DNA of 64,000 nucleotides from Hypomyces perniciosus. Lineage: Eukaryota; Ascomycota; Sordariomycetes; Hypocreales; Hypocreaceae. The position numbers were made by a program, and so were the translations under genes. The notes under the pieces are model-generated. The model saw only the letters and a program-made list of their open reading frames with translations, did not search any database and was not told the origin of the DNA. Every line of letters starts with the position of its first letter. Within the stretch, counting starts at the first letter, position 1. Where the stretch lies: contig SPDT01000006.1 of the NCBI GenBank assembly GCA_008477525.1, positions 27,501 through 91,500 on the forward strand. Reading direction: 5' to 3'. Positions 12,053 through 23,289 of the stretch are shown one piece after another.

Positions 12053-12375
12053 TGTTAAAAAGGAGGGCTAAAAAGCAAGGATCTCAGTGTATTTGGATAA
12101 CCTTCCTAATCTGGCTAGACCCGGATTTAGGCCTGACGCTAGGACCGAGTTCCGGAGGAACTTTGGGGTAAGTCAGGAATTCTCTCTTATCCTCAACGAT
12201 AACAATTAAGCTAGGACCAGCTACCCCGCCTACCCTAGACTCAATACAATGCTTACAATGGCATTGTGAGACAAAAAACTTCCCTCCTACAACACCAGGT
12301 CTTGGCACTTCGTGTTAACGTTTTCGCACGCAACACCACCAATACACTAACAATTCACCAAAACCTCTGCTCGCG

Positions 12376-13890
12376 ATGGCCTTGGAGCCCGCGAGCAGTG
12401 GCTCCTTTGACCTAGGAACGCGTACGCCTAGGAAGCTTCAGCAGGAAGCAAGGAACGTTATCCTCGCAGGGGCAGAAATGGAACTCTGCTTCGACACTAT
12501 CACTGCTGAGCCCGGCACCAAGCCGGGGGAAGGCCAGCATATCGAAACATACTCGAGCTCAGAGCCCAACACTGACAGCAACTGCAATTCCTCAACATCC
12601 AGTCTGCCGAGCTCTCCACCACTATCCTTCACGCAACCGACCGCCGGAATCAGTGCTCTCAAAGCCCTGGAAAGCGTTGAAGCTGACAGCCGGGCCCTAT
12701 TCGAGGACCACATAGCTGTTCTCCACGCAGTCTGCAGAGCATTCGATAACGCCGTTGCTCAGTTTCCAGCAGGCAGAAGACATGATATCGCCACTCAGAT
12801 GACCCAGGGCTTCGTCAACTACTACAGCAACAACAACGTTACCGCCAAACCACAGCCCAAGGCCACTCAAGACTCTTATGCCAGCAAACTTCGTACTGGC
12901 CTCCCGCCCAACGCGTCACACCAAACGCGCTCCCAAACACACGCTGCTACCAAGGCGCGTCAGACGGGAATCCCCCTAGCTGGCGTTAGGGATAACCCAC
13001 GAGTCTTTATCAGGCTAGACCCGGGATCAGCAGCATGGCAATACGAGGCGTATCGTATTCGTACGATAGTCACAGGAATCATCGATAAAGGACCTGAAGC
13101 AATCCCCCAGACGTCACTAACGAAGACAGGATGGTCGGTAACCCCGGCCAACCAAGAGATCAAACAACAGCTCCTCAACAAAGAGATCGAGATCAGTGCC
13201 CGTCTAGGCGCCACGAAGGTTGAAGCGGCCCAGCGATGGTTTACGTACGTAGTCCCGGGCTGCCCAGAGAAAATCCTGAGTTCTCTCGACGACACAGAAG
13301 TAGACTACCTCGAAGCTGCCAAGCTAAAAGCAAGGATACAGACTGGACGAGACCCAGTCAGTATCCGGTTCCCCAAACGACCAAGCCAAGACCAGCAAGG
13401 GAAAACAGTACTACTCTCTTTCCTCGAACCACTCAACAAGAAATTCACCCTCTTTAGCTCTAGCGGAATAGCAAGACTGATACAGAAAACCACTCCCTTA
13501 CTGCAGTGCGAGACCTGCTGGGACTTCCACCCCCGACGAGTATGTCAGAGGAAACCTAAATGCCGCCTCTGCAGCGGCCCCAAGCACGAAACACAGGTCT
13601 GCCCATCGAATATTCAGTGCGCCAACTGCTCAGGGCCACACGAGGCCACACACCAACAGTGCCCGGCTAGACCTTTCCGCAGCCACGGAAAGCTAATACG
13701 TCTCTCGAACGCGAAACTACGGGAAGTTCGACGACAAGGAGCAGAGATCTCCCGACGAACCTACCCCACAGTCCCCAAGCAACACAACAGCGACTGGCCC
13801 CCCTTCATCACCATGCACAGCAGCGGCAGAGAGGCTGTTACAGTCCCGAGCAATTGGAAAGAGGCAACGCCTAGAGACAATAACCCCTAG
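12376..13890 (+). CDS. LINE ORF1 protein (gag-like, zinc knuckles)
   Basis: This is an uninterrupted 504-residue frame. The N-terminal third is Ser/Thr/Pro-rich and low in structure. The middle (about residues 190-320) resembles the RNA-binding part of Tad-type ORF1 proteins. The C-terminal region (about 375-435) has three cysteine/histidine clusters of the CX2C..H..C type (CETCWDFHPRRVC, CRLCSGPKHETQVC, CANCSGPHEATHQQC). These are zinc knuckles that bind the element's RNA in the ribonucleoprotein particle. The Met at 12376 is the first in the element and lies about 105 bp from its 5' end. ORF2 starts 30-40 bp downstream in another frame. That this ORF stays open while ORF2 is broken suggests recent insertion. 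Confidence 0.85.
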   Translation: MALEPASSGSFDLGTRTPRKLQQEARNVILAGAEMELCFDTITAEPGTKPGEGQHIETYSSSEPNTDSNCNSSTSSLPSSPPLSFTQPTAGISALKALESVEADSRALFEDHIAVLHAVCRAFDNAVAQFPAGRRHDIATQMTQGFVNYYSNNNVTAKPQPKATQDSYASKLRTGLPPNASHQTRSQTHAATKARQTGIPLAGVRDNPRVFIRLDPGSAAWQYEAYRIRTIVTGIIDKGPEAIPQTSLTKTGWSVTPANQEIKQQLLNKEIEISARLGATKVEAAQRWFTYVVPGCPEKILSSLDDTEVDYLEAAKLKARIQTGRDPVSIRFPKRPSQDQQGKTVLLSFLEPLNKKFTLFSSSGIARLIQKTTPLLQCETCWDFHPRRVCQRKPKCRLCSGPKHETQVCPSNIQCANCSGPHEATHQQCPARPFRSHGKLIRLSNAKLREVRRQGAEISRRTYPTVPKQHNSDWPPFITMHSSGREAVTVPSNWKEATPRDNNP

Positions 13891-13917
13891 CAACTCGAAT
13901 AAATCCTAGGAAGTTTA

Positions 13918-16900
13918 ACCGAAATGAAAGAAACAATAAAACCTGGAGAATATTCTAGGCCAATGTTGGCAAATCAGAGCCAGCACATAACACTGCCCTC
14001 GCTCTCGCAGCCAGAGAGGGCTACGACATTATTTTGATACAAGAACCATATACGGATATCACCCGAGAGGGACGCTGCCGTACAATACAATACAGAGGAT
14101 TCCAGACCTTCTCCCCAGTAATAACCTGGGTAGACTGCAGCACCCGCCCATAAGTCCTCATATATATAAACAGGAAAATAGGAATCCAAGCCGAACAACT
14201 ATTCGCTGAGACTACTCGGGATCTCCTCTGGGTCCGCGTTAATGGAATCACAACTGTTAACCTTTACAGAGAACACGGCACACTCGAGGCCTTTAACACT
14301 CTATTCGCATGGCCAGTCGCTAAAAACTGTATAGTAGCCGGGGACTTTAATGCTATCCACTCCTCATAGCAGGCGACTAGCAACCGCAACCAAGGCGCAC
14401 TGGTGGCCGACTGGGCCTCTAAAACTGGCCTTTCTCTCCTTAACCCACCAAACACCCCAACTCACACACTAGGCAACATAATCGACCTGGCGTTCTCGAA
14501 TATACCATTAGCAGAAGCCACACTGGAAGAACACCTACTAACCAGCTCCGACCACGCTACACTAAGCATCACGATCCCGGCCCCAGCCTACTGCCCAACG
14601 CCACTCAGAGGGCTAAAGGTCAAAGGGGACAACAACAGAGAACGCTTCCTAGCACTAGTCAGGGAAGGGATCCTACTCCTCCCCCCCCTCCAACCGACAG
14701 CAGCAGCCGCAGACCAAGCAGCCGAGGCGTTACTGTCTCTCCTCTGCGAATCTGCCAAGACAACAAGCCAACCACCAGGTCAACCACCTCCTAAGCCGTA
14801 GTGGGGACCCGAGTGCGAAGAGAGCCACCAGGCTTTCCTAACGGCTAAGAGAACAGCAGCCACGCCGCTAAACGCCTGTCTCCACGACGCTCGGAAGTCC
14901 TTCAAGAAAGCAGTAAAGAATGCCAAGAGGGCATACTGGCGAGATATAATCGGCACAGCCAAGGAAAGCAAAGATATCTTCCGTATAGCCTACTGGGCTA
15001 AGCCAAGACCAATCTTCCAACCGCCGCCACTACAGATAAACGACCAGGTCTTTACCTCTCAGGAGGAGAGGGCCACGGCCCTCCGCAATGCTACGCTTGA
15101 GAGACGCACAGTAGCCGACGATATCGAGGACCCGTGGACCCCAATTAACCGACAACGGCAGATCGCTCTCCCTATAATAGTCTCGCTAGAAGAAGCGGCA
15201 GCAGCCACAATACGCACAGGAAACACATCCCCGGGCATCGATAATATTACAGTAGACCTCTTACGCCTCTGCTGGCCAGTAATCGGAGAATACGTCCGCT
15301 CCCTCTACGAGACTTGCCTCAGAATCGGGCACCACCCATCTGCTTTCAAATCAGCCGAGGTAGTAATGATCCCTAAGCCAGGGAAAAGAGATCTCTCATC
15401 CCCAAGGGCCTGGAGGCCAATCTCTCTCCTCTCATGCCTAGGTAAAGGACTCGAACGCCTTATTGCACGAAGGATAGCACACGCCGCAATTGCGCAGCAG
15501 GTACTACACGCCGAACAAGCTGGCGCCCTCCCTAAGAGATCCGGCATCGACCTGGTCACAGCCCTGGTCCATGAAGTCGAGCTGGCTTTCCATAACGGCA
15601 AAGTGGCCACCCTAGTTACAGCCGATATCCAAGGGGCCTTCGACGCGGCGTTCCTGTTCGTTGGCGACACCCTCGACCAGACAGCAGCCCAGGCAACAGC
15701 TGCACTCCGGAAGCTCCAGCAATGGGGCAGCGATAACGCGATATCATTTAATCCTGGGAAAACAGAAGTGATGCACTTCTCAAGACGCCACGCTCGGGAT
15801 AACCCGCCAGTAATACATAACGACACTGAGAAAACTGCCCCCGAGAAGGGTGCGATTAGATGGCTTGGCGTTTTCCTTAACCGAAAGCTCAGCTTTAAGA
15901 TACACGTCAAGGAATGGGCCATAAAAGCCCGTACAGTGACGAATACGCTCCGCGGCATCTCGAACTCTGTACGAGGGGCCGCACCACACCTCATGCGCCA
16001 AGCCGTTCGCGCGTATATCGAGCCAGTACTCTGCTATGGGGCAGAAGTGTGGTATAGAGGCCCGGAGGTACACGGAATGCAACACCTCTTCAACTATATG
16101 AGCCCAGTGCTCAGAACGGCCATACAGGCGATCCTCCCAGTATGGAAGACGACTCCCACACCAATCCTGCACAGGGAAAGTGGGATCCCTCCAATAATAC
16201 AACTCCTCAACGCCCAGAAGCTCTAATTTGCAGTTAGACTGCTATCGCTAGATGACCGACACCCTCTAGTCCACAGGACCCGTCCTGGCCAACGCCTACG
16301 CAGACGAGCTATTCCAACGCCTATAACAAGGTTACAGCAAACCACACAGCTCACTAGGAGTTGCCTAAGACCAGCCCTTCTCCCCAGACCGACCAGATCT
16401 TAAACCCTTTTCCTAGGCAATAAGGCCGAAGCTGCTAAGGAGTTTAATAACTGGATGGCCACAGTGGCCCCCTGGGATACAGTAGTATTTACAGACGGCT
16501 CACGCCTCGCCACAGGAGCCGTTGGCTATGGCTTCTCTATATGGCGGGATAATAAAGAAGTCTCTACGGGATATGGCCGACTTGGCCCGGCAGAAGTGTT
16601 TGACGGCGAGGCAGTTGGGGCCTTGGAGGGGCTTAAAGCTGCTTTGGCTAGCAATAATAACCTAGGGGACATCACCGTCTGTCTAGACAATACGGCTGCA
16701 GTACACTGTCTCGAGGGCACGCCCTTAAACTCATCACAACAAGTCTTTATCGAATTTCAGAGACTAAAAAGCATCTACAAAGAGAATATATATATCCGAT
16801 GGTGCCCTGGCCACCAAGGAATACAGGGCAACGAAGCTGCAGACCAGTTAGCAAAACTGGGCAGCGAACAACCAGAACCAACCAACGCAATACCTACACT

Positions 16901-17321
16901 TGCTTTCCTCCAACGAGAGGCAAAGGCAAGACCGAGAACCAGCTTCAAGAGCTGGTGGGAGGGGAATATGCCCGACGCATACCGCCCATTCGAATTAACT
17001 ATCGACTTAAAATGCCCCGAGGAATTAACGATTCCACGGGGAGAACTCCACTATCTCTTGGCTGCCAGGTCCCGGCACAGGGACTTCGCGCAGTATCACG
17101 AGCGCTTTAGGCACGAAGACGCACTGATGAGCTGCAGCTGCGGCAGGAAGAAAGCATATAACCACATCTTCTATTGCAGGAAGATCAGCAAGAGACAACG
17201 ACGAGAACTAGCCCCCTCAATCCGCGAACCGACCTTTTATCTGCTGGGTTCCGGCTATAACCACTTCATCCAAACAGCGCGGGCCTCTGGCTTCTTTACC
17301 AAGATATGCCCGCGCCGCTAG
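13918..17321 (+). pseudogene. LINE ORF2: endonuclease, RT and RNase H, with deleted RT core
   Basis: The order is an APE-type endonuclease (ANVGK, QEPY, GDFNAIHSS and SSDHATL motifs, about 13955-14580), a linker, RT fingers (about 15230-15650, with SPGIDNI, VVMIPKPGKRD and RPISLL), the RT thumb region, and RNase H (16455-16880). RNase H keeps its catalytic residues in FTDGSR, DGEAVGALEGL, CLDNTAAVHCL and WCPGHQGIQGNEAADQ. A C-terminal CX1C..HX3C cluster follows at about 17130-17175. RT motif A (DIQGAFDAA) at about 15650 runs straight into VGDTLDQTA, so motif B and the catalytic [FY]xDD of motif C are missing. I infer loss of roughly 120-130 codons. In-frame stops occur near 13951, 14151, 14367, 14800 and 16224. 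Confidence 0.85.
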
Positions 17322-18042
17322 GAAGCCGAACCAATCCTAATATCAAACTCAATCTTTCAATTCTTTCCTTTGTTACTCTTTTATCCCGTGAGGGATTTAC
17401 TCGCAGCTCGCCACTGAGTCGCCTATAAATCGACAGGGCTAGCCCCTGGGGTCAACCTCGGTCACCTGATACACTACGCGAGATTCTCGCGTCTCCTCGA
17501 CCCGCTGACGGGAGTGGAGCTGGAAGACTATGCCCGCTGAGGCGATAAAATGCTATATAGGGGAGCTTGTGTGTTTATTAGTAATACTATAGTTAGACCT
17601 AGCATAGCACGTCCTTTTGCCCTACTGGGATTAGTGGCCTTTGCCATAGGACGTTAATGGTACATCAATCAATCAATCAATCAATGGCATTGTAAGAAAT
17701 CTGACTAAAATGGTTTCCCGTTTATATGGCCGTGAGTCGATTTGACCGATTTTACATACAAATAAATTTTGCGGAAAATAGGAATGCGGCCACGAACCCA
17801 ATTCTGCCACCGCACACCTATTATTAGGTCGGAGGACTATTGTAGAAGACAAAGCATTGTTCTACCATAGCCGCACATCACTAGTTATTCTATAGCTTCT
17901 AGCTATTAGATTAGATACAATTCAATTGTTCATTCTATTGTTTACCTAGTAAACTCTCTGTCGTATCCTTATTGCTGCGTTGTATGCAGCTTCCTAAAAG
18001 CTACATATAAATAAGGTTCAGTATAACCTTGTTATTTTAACA

Positions 18043-19093
18043 AATTTAACTGTAATTTTATTATTACTATAATAATTAATAAAGCCTTAAATTATTTAAA
18101 TAGCAATATTATATCTTTTACCTATTAAAAACTAGGCTATAGTATTATTAAATACGTTATAAACTGTATAAAGAATAGCTATATAATCTTAAAAAAGGCC
18201 TAGCTATTAACTTTAATGCTTTTTAAAGTATTAGTTCTAATATTTAATTATATAAAAGATAATAATAGAAAGCTTAAAGAATTAGGTATTATAAAGCTAT
18301 AATTACTGTTAAATTTAAGCTTTAAGCTTAAATAAGTGTTAATATATTAGCCTTCCTTTAGCTTTATATATTAGGCTTAATAGTAATAGAGTTAATATAG
18401 AGTTTTATTTCTGCTTTTATAAAGATAATATTCTTTACTTTCTGCTATAGCTTTTTAAGTATATATATCTTTAAGTTAAAGGAACTACTATTTACAGGCT
18501 TTAAGGCTATTATAAGCAGAGGTTTAGTGTATTATTAATATATTGGTAATATTATAAGCGAAAACGTTAATACAAGGTACTAATACCTAGTATTATAAAA
18601 GGGAAGTTATTATAGGGTGGGTTAAGCTATATAATAGTTTATTAAGGTCAAAATGTATGTTAAGGGTATAGGGTAGGCTATTCGCTTGTTTTTCCTACTA
18701 TAAATTTGTATGTATGCTGCTATTTATTAATTGTCTAGAACGTTAGCTAAAGTCCTATACAACTTATATATGACTCTTGCAGCAAGTTAACTTCATTTTA
18801 CATTTTTTGCTAAAATACACTGCTAGCGTCTAGGGTGGGTGCTATACTAATATCCGTCTTTAAACAGCGACAATAAGGTCCAAGCGGCAGCAATCAGCTG
18901 TAGTCTCTATAGTGAGTTACGATAGACCTGATTTTCTCCTGAAAGGTAAGAGTATGCTTTAATCATTTTAACAACCTCTCCTTAACGCTAAATATATCGC
19001 CAATGCTAATCTATATAGAATAAAAATAAAACACCCGCCGCCCTGTAACTATACCTTGCACACTACCGACCATCATCATACCTCTGCCCACTT
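18043..19093. other. AT-rich, RIP-like gene-free sequence
   Basis: From 18043 to about 18650 the sequence is very AT-rich with no readable domain. Composition becomes more balanced toward 19090, near the 3' end of the peptidase gene. Nothing else is supported. Confidence 0.5.
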
Positions 19094-20610
19094 CTAGCAC
19101 CTGACAAGAGCAGTCGCCTGGGCGTACTTGGCAGGGTCCGCGAGCACCTCGATAGCCAGTTGCGAGAGAGCACGGGCCATTATCTCGGTTTGTGTGTACG
19201 AGTACTCGGTTCCAGCGACCTTTGCGAAAAGAGGCTCGTGGTTGAAAGCGCAGTTCTTCGAGTTTGCAGGGTCACAGATGCCGTAGTTGGCATGGATAAC
19301 GACCTTGGCCACGCTGACTAGAGAGTGAGTGATAGGGTCTACTACAGGGTCCTGAACCCAAGCGCCGTCGCCCGAGGCAGGCGCAAAAGTGCTGTTAATC
19401 ATGTTCAGGCCGTAGTTACCGCTGTTAGCGATGGTAATGATCTGGTTGGCCCACCATGGGTCGACCTCGATAGCAGGGTATGTGACGTCGTAGGATGTGC
19501 TGTGAGTAAGGCTGCTGATAGACTTGGCAACGAAGTCAGCAACAGCAGGGATATCGCTAGTATATCGAGTACGCATATCAATAGTAAGGTCAAGCTCCTT
19601 GAGTGAGGTATTGCCAGGCAGATACCACTGAGTAGAAGGGCTTTTTAGAGCCTGGAATGTTGCGATAGAGAGATCAAGGGCTCCCTTTGAGCTCTCGGAG
19701 GCGTGACTACCAGGGCCGGTAATGTTAAGGGAAACGCCATCAGCATCATTAAAGATAGTATAAGCAACGCCACGATAACTGGAATCTAGGATTGAGGCAA
19801 CAGTCTGATTAACGGTATCGAGAGTTGAGCCAGAAATGCCCAGGCTAATGAAGCCCTGGACAGTGTTGGTGGTATATACCCCAACATTCTTAATGCCAGT
19901 AGCAGTAGAGGAAATACCGGGAAGCTTGCCGGCAAGACCCTTAACGGTAATCAGAGCATTATATGCCTTAGAAACAGCCTCCTGATGAGTGTCGCCAGTG
20001 AATGTGGCAAATTGATTAAGCCGAGCGATCATAGGTTGCATAGCGCTCTTGGTGGTAGGGTGAGCCATCAGCCAGATATCGGCCGCATCAAAGGCACCGA
20101 GATTATGGAGCTTAAACTTGCCGGCAGCATTCTCCTCGTCCGGAGTGCCCTGTAGATAAACGATACCGGGAATGTTATAGTAAGCAAGCGCCTGGGCAGT
20201 CAGGGTAGCGCTAGTAATGCCGTTAAGAGCGATATGGTTGTGACCGCAAGCATGGCCAATGCCAGCCAAGGCATCATATTCAGCGAAGAAACCAATTGTA
20301 GGCAGGGGGCCGGTAAAGCCAGCAGGGCGGTTCTCATATTCACCCCTGAAAGCTGTAGGCATGCCGAAGGAATGAGGGGTGACCTTCCAACCAGGGGTTA
20401 GTGGTCGACTATCCAGTCATGAGCATGTGACTCGTCAAGGCCGAGCTCTGGCGATTGGTAAATGTTAACAGCAATCTGCTTTAATGCCGGGAAAGCGGCA
20501 GTAGAAGCACTCTTCAAGAAGGTCTCAAGATCAGATAGGTCCCGGGGAGTCTTGGTGCCCTTAACAGCTCCAAGAGCCGCCAGCGAGAGTGTTGTTGAAG
20601 ACAGAAGCAT
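19094..20610 (-). pseudogene. M20-family metallopeptidase/amidohydrolase, one frameshift
   Basis: The start is the Met at 20610, followed by a signal-like hydrophobic stretch (MLLSSTTLSLAALGAVKG). The first 70 codons read to a stop at about 20398. From there the next frame continues the same protein for about 430 residues to 19094, so a single missing base in the Leu codon after IVDH (20395-20402) breaks an otherwise complete gene. Family motifs are clear: AEYDALAGIGHACGHN (metal-binding Asp and His), GTPDEENAAGK (general-base Glu pair), GPGSHASES and AFNHEPLF. Such enzymes (PM20D2-like) hydrolyse peptide or N-acyl amide bonds using zinc or a similar metal. GC is normal inside a RIP zone. A sequencing error is possible; otherwise this is a recent pseudogene. 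Confidence 0.85.
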
Positions 20611-21881
20611 CTTGGGCAATATAAAATATAACAGATTGCTTGACTGTTGATGATAGATATCCTGACTGAACTCATGCAGATATCCCGTTCCCTTTATAGG
20701 AAATTCAGAAAAATTGTCTCCTGGAACTAGTATGGTTGCATTCACGACTTCGGCTTACACCGATAGACTTTGATATCCAGGAAAAGGCGCCAATGCCCGG
20801 CTTACCAGAAGAAAAACCGCGATTCTAGCCGTGCCTCTACAGCGATTACTATATGAGCACTAGTAATCCTGTCGGATCTAGCTGTTAAGCGTAACAGCAA
20901 TAGGCGAGGAATCCTCTCAATTGAAGCTAACTAGAAACTAGGAAAAATGGAGGGCGCCCCAAGGCGGCCGATATCATAACATAAGAAATTGTGTTGTGGA
21001 TATAGGTTGTGGTTGGGTTACGTGATAAAAGAGATAATAGCCGAATACAAGTAATGCGATAAATCTTTTTCTTTGGGTTAATATTAGCCCTGCGGAGTAC
21101 GGAGTACGGAGTACTACAACTATATACCTACTTTTACAATCCAGCCTTTTAGGCTATGAAGCTTAAAGACTGCGGCCCGCTTATATCTTGGCAACTCTTG
21201 GCTTTATTTCTATAAAATGATAGTCCCTGTATTGAGAACTGCAATCCATAAAGCTACTGTAACGTTGTAATTCCATCATGCCATAGTGTTCTTGGCGATC
21301 TCTCCCTTAGCTGGCTCAACAGTTCTGACTACGGGTTCTTCGGATACAATAATACCACCCCGCCTACTATGGAGGACCCCGAAGTCGAACTTCCAGTCCT
21401 TATCAACAGAGACGCCTGCTCCGTAATTCTATGGAGAAACAGTGCTGCCTAAGTACGAGGTCGTCAGGGCAAGGCTCGGGGTGGGTCTATATCTACCAGT
21501 ATGCCTTCCCAAGCTTCAGATTTATTGAAACAGGTGGCGTGACAGAAGGTGGCTTTATATCTCTCCAGTTCAGGTAAGGCTTACAGCAATTCTCGTGACT
21601 TCAATTGACTCAACAGGTTCTTTTGATGTTGACGCAGATATGTATGCGATGATATTTGCTGAATGTTGTTTCCGTCAGCCGGTGTCAGGTGCTCTGCCCT
21701 TTTGCTTGACATCGAAGAGAAACCCTCGGTTAGGAATCATCCACATATTATGATTCCCAAATACGCATCCTCCGTATATAACACCGAGCACGCCCGATAA
21801 ACTATACCTAATTTAGAAAGGAAGGAATAGGATTCGTAATATATAGCTTAGGGTGACTTGGATACTGCACTATAAAAGTAG
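20611..21881. other. Intergenic stretch with a possible glycosidase relic
   Basis: 20611-20760 is the likely promoter of the M20 gene. A short tandem CGGAGTA repeat lies at about 21093-21112. Between about 21470 and 21680 the plus strand, in two frames, reads YQYAFPSFRFIETGGVTEGG and then AILVTSIDSTGSFDVDADM. This resembles the alpha-L-rhamnosidase (GH78) region around its FRY and TGSF blocks. The match is short and frameshifted. I regard it as at best a relic. Confidence 0.3.
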
Positions 21882-22256
21882 TGTTAGTAAATCTCCTTTT
21901 TTTGGTTTCCTTCCTAGTAGTAATAGCTACGGAGCGCAGAGTTGCTGGGGCTTTACATTCCTAAAGGCTTATTCGGTTACTTAAAGGAAAGCTGTAGCAG
22001 AGCGCGGCACAGCTATGTGGATCATAGAGAGAGTGTGAACGAAGCTTGATTCTATAAACGAGAATATGCCTTAGTGGCCTCGCTATATATACATATAGCT
22101 AACACAAAGAAGAAGCAGTGTACAGGCGCTGTAAGCGCCTGTACAGTCTGACACATCGCTTACGCGATATGTATATCAGCTCGTATCTGCTATATAAGCA
22201 GATAAAAGCTCCCTAGCGCTTATAGGCGGTAAAACCCCGACCTACTTAACCCAACA
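21882..22256 (-). repeat. LTR-E copy with hairpins
   Basis: On the minus strand it begins TGTTGGGTT and ends CTAACA, giving short inverted ends. It shares about 265 bp with 4521-4788 and extends about 110 bp further. Its strongest hairpin is at 22120-22144 (11-bp arms GTACAGGCGCT, loop GTA). A second, imperfect one lies around 22150-22172. A TATA-like stretch follows the hairpins in the LTR sense. I found no TSD, so the exact ends carry a few bases of doubt. Confidence 0.65.
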
Positions 22257-22675
22257 CACCCCCCAGTTAATAAGGCTATTCCCAGTGCCTCATTAACTAC
22301 TATTCTAGTCTATCCATAGTATTGTAACTGACTGGCCGCGCTCCTAGAGCCTCTATTGCTTAGTCAGAAGCTCCTTTATTGTAAACACACATCGATATTC
22401 TGTCATAGAGGTAAAAGGAATATAAGCGCCGTAGTTATTGTTGATCTGTGACAATAGGAAGTTGAACAATAAAGCTCTCCAAGCAGGTGAATTGGTCCTG
22501 AACAGCTGAAAATGGGTATATTAGCTGCCCCCGGCCCTATTCCTTGCTCTTCTTCTTCAGTCATCATCATCATCAACATCAACAACAACATCAACATCAA
22601 CAGCAGCATAGCTCCTGCCATAAGTCGCACGCTTCCGACTAATTCTCTTCGCGCCATATATTTATTAGCTAACAG
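22257..22675. other. Intergenic with trinucleotide microsatellite
   Basis: A CAT/CAA/CAG-rich simple repeat occupies about 22560-22612. The first exon of the downstream AT-hook gene may lie here, but I cannot place its start codon. GCTAAC then AACAG at 22669-22675 looks like a branch site and 3' splice site. Confidence 0.4.
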
Positions 22676-23289
22676 CGAAATCGCAGAAGAAGAATACCTT
22701 GTCGGTGAAGCGTGGTCGTGGTCGCCCCCCGAAGGTGGCTCGTCGCGGCGTTGGTCGCTCGGCTGGCCGAGCGACCACGCCTCCTTCTCCTCCTCCTGCT
22801 CCCGCGCCGGCCCCGGCCCCTGTCGCTCCTGCTGCTGCTCCTGCTGCCGTGCCGTTGTCCCCTCCTTGCGAGGGTTGTTTGAAGTCGGCAATCGCCGGCA
22901 AGGGAGACTTCTCCCAATGTGTTTCCGTCGCCCGCTCTCGGTGGTGCGCTGCTTGCTTCGGTGGAAATCACCGATGTGCCCCCTGGTAAGCTCCTCCTTG
23001 ATTTGGCTGCGTTGTTCTATCTAATTGTATGCTCTACAGTCGTTCGGTGCTTGCACCGATTGCGTGCCGGCTCTTTCGAGCCATAGGTGAGAACGATGAC
23101 AAGGTAAGCGCCCCGTTCCTTATTCATACGCTTATAAGCTTACGCAATTAAATGGCAACCCGCTGCAAGAAGGCGTTGCGCCTTCAATTTGACTTGTTAG
23201 AGGAGGAGGACTCGGTTTACACCGAGGAAGCGGCTGCCTCGGGCAGCAACGACAATAACGGCCTTCGCGCGCAGGCGCGCGAGGGCTAG
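22676..23289 (+). CDS. AT-hook and cysteine-cluster protein, DUF3716-like; 5' end not resolved
   Basis: Proposed exons are 22676-22985, 23040-23103 and 23170-23289. The introns are 54 bp (GTAAGC..CTCTACAG) and 66 bp (GTAAGC..GCTGCAAG), and the frame stays open across both. The protein has an AT-hook (KRGRGRPPK), a Pro/Ala-rich spacer, then a CX2CX13CX8CX2CX6C cluster, and an acidic tail (LLEEEDSVYTEE). AT-hook plus such a cluster resembles fungal DUF3716-type proteins. This is recall of a pattern, not a search result. No in-frame ATG follows the stop at 22666, so a 5' exon must lie upstream or the copy is truncated. At least twelve short perfect hairpins lie in or next to the exons. It could be a host gene or transposon cargo. 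Confidence 0.45.

Larger units (their letters stand above)
12271..17681 (+). mobile_element. Tad/I-like LINE insertion with 15-bp TSD and ATCA-repeat tail
   Basis: This 5.4-kb non-LTR retrotransposon has ORF1 (gag-like) and ORF2 (endonuclease, RT, RNase H). A 5' leader of about 100 bp and a 3' untranslated region of about 360 bp flank the ORFs. It ends in about five ATCA units (17665-17684) instead of poly-A. The TSD is CAATGGCATTGTGAG (12256-12270) and CAATGGCATTGTAAG (17682-17696), with one difference. ORF1 is intact but ORF2 has stops and a deleted RT core, so the copy cannot move by itself. GC is far above the flanks, which marks a young insertion with only light RIP. Confidence 0.9.
12053..18042 (+). 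repeat. LTR-C copy split by a LINE insertion
   Basis: The left part (12053-12270) and right part (17682-18042) together make one LTR-C in the same orientation as 6786-7365. They meet at a duplicated CAATGGCATTGTRAG. The intervening sequence is the LINE. The outer flanks (CTTAT, AATTT) do not match, so the LTR's own TSD is lost or it was once part of a larger element. Confidence 0.85.

Noticed and set aside
22512..23024. A 170-codon Ile/Asn/Ser-rich frame
   Set aside because: Its start is a translated trinucleotide microsatellite; the alternative frame gives an AT-hook and cysteine cluster with good introns.
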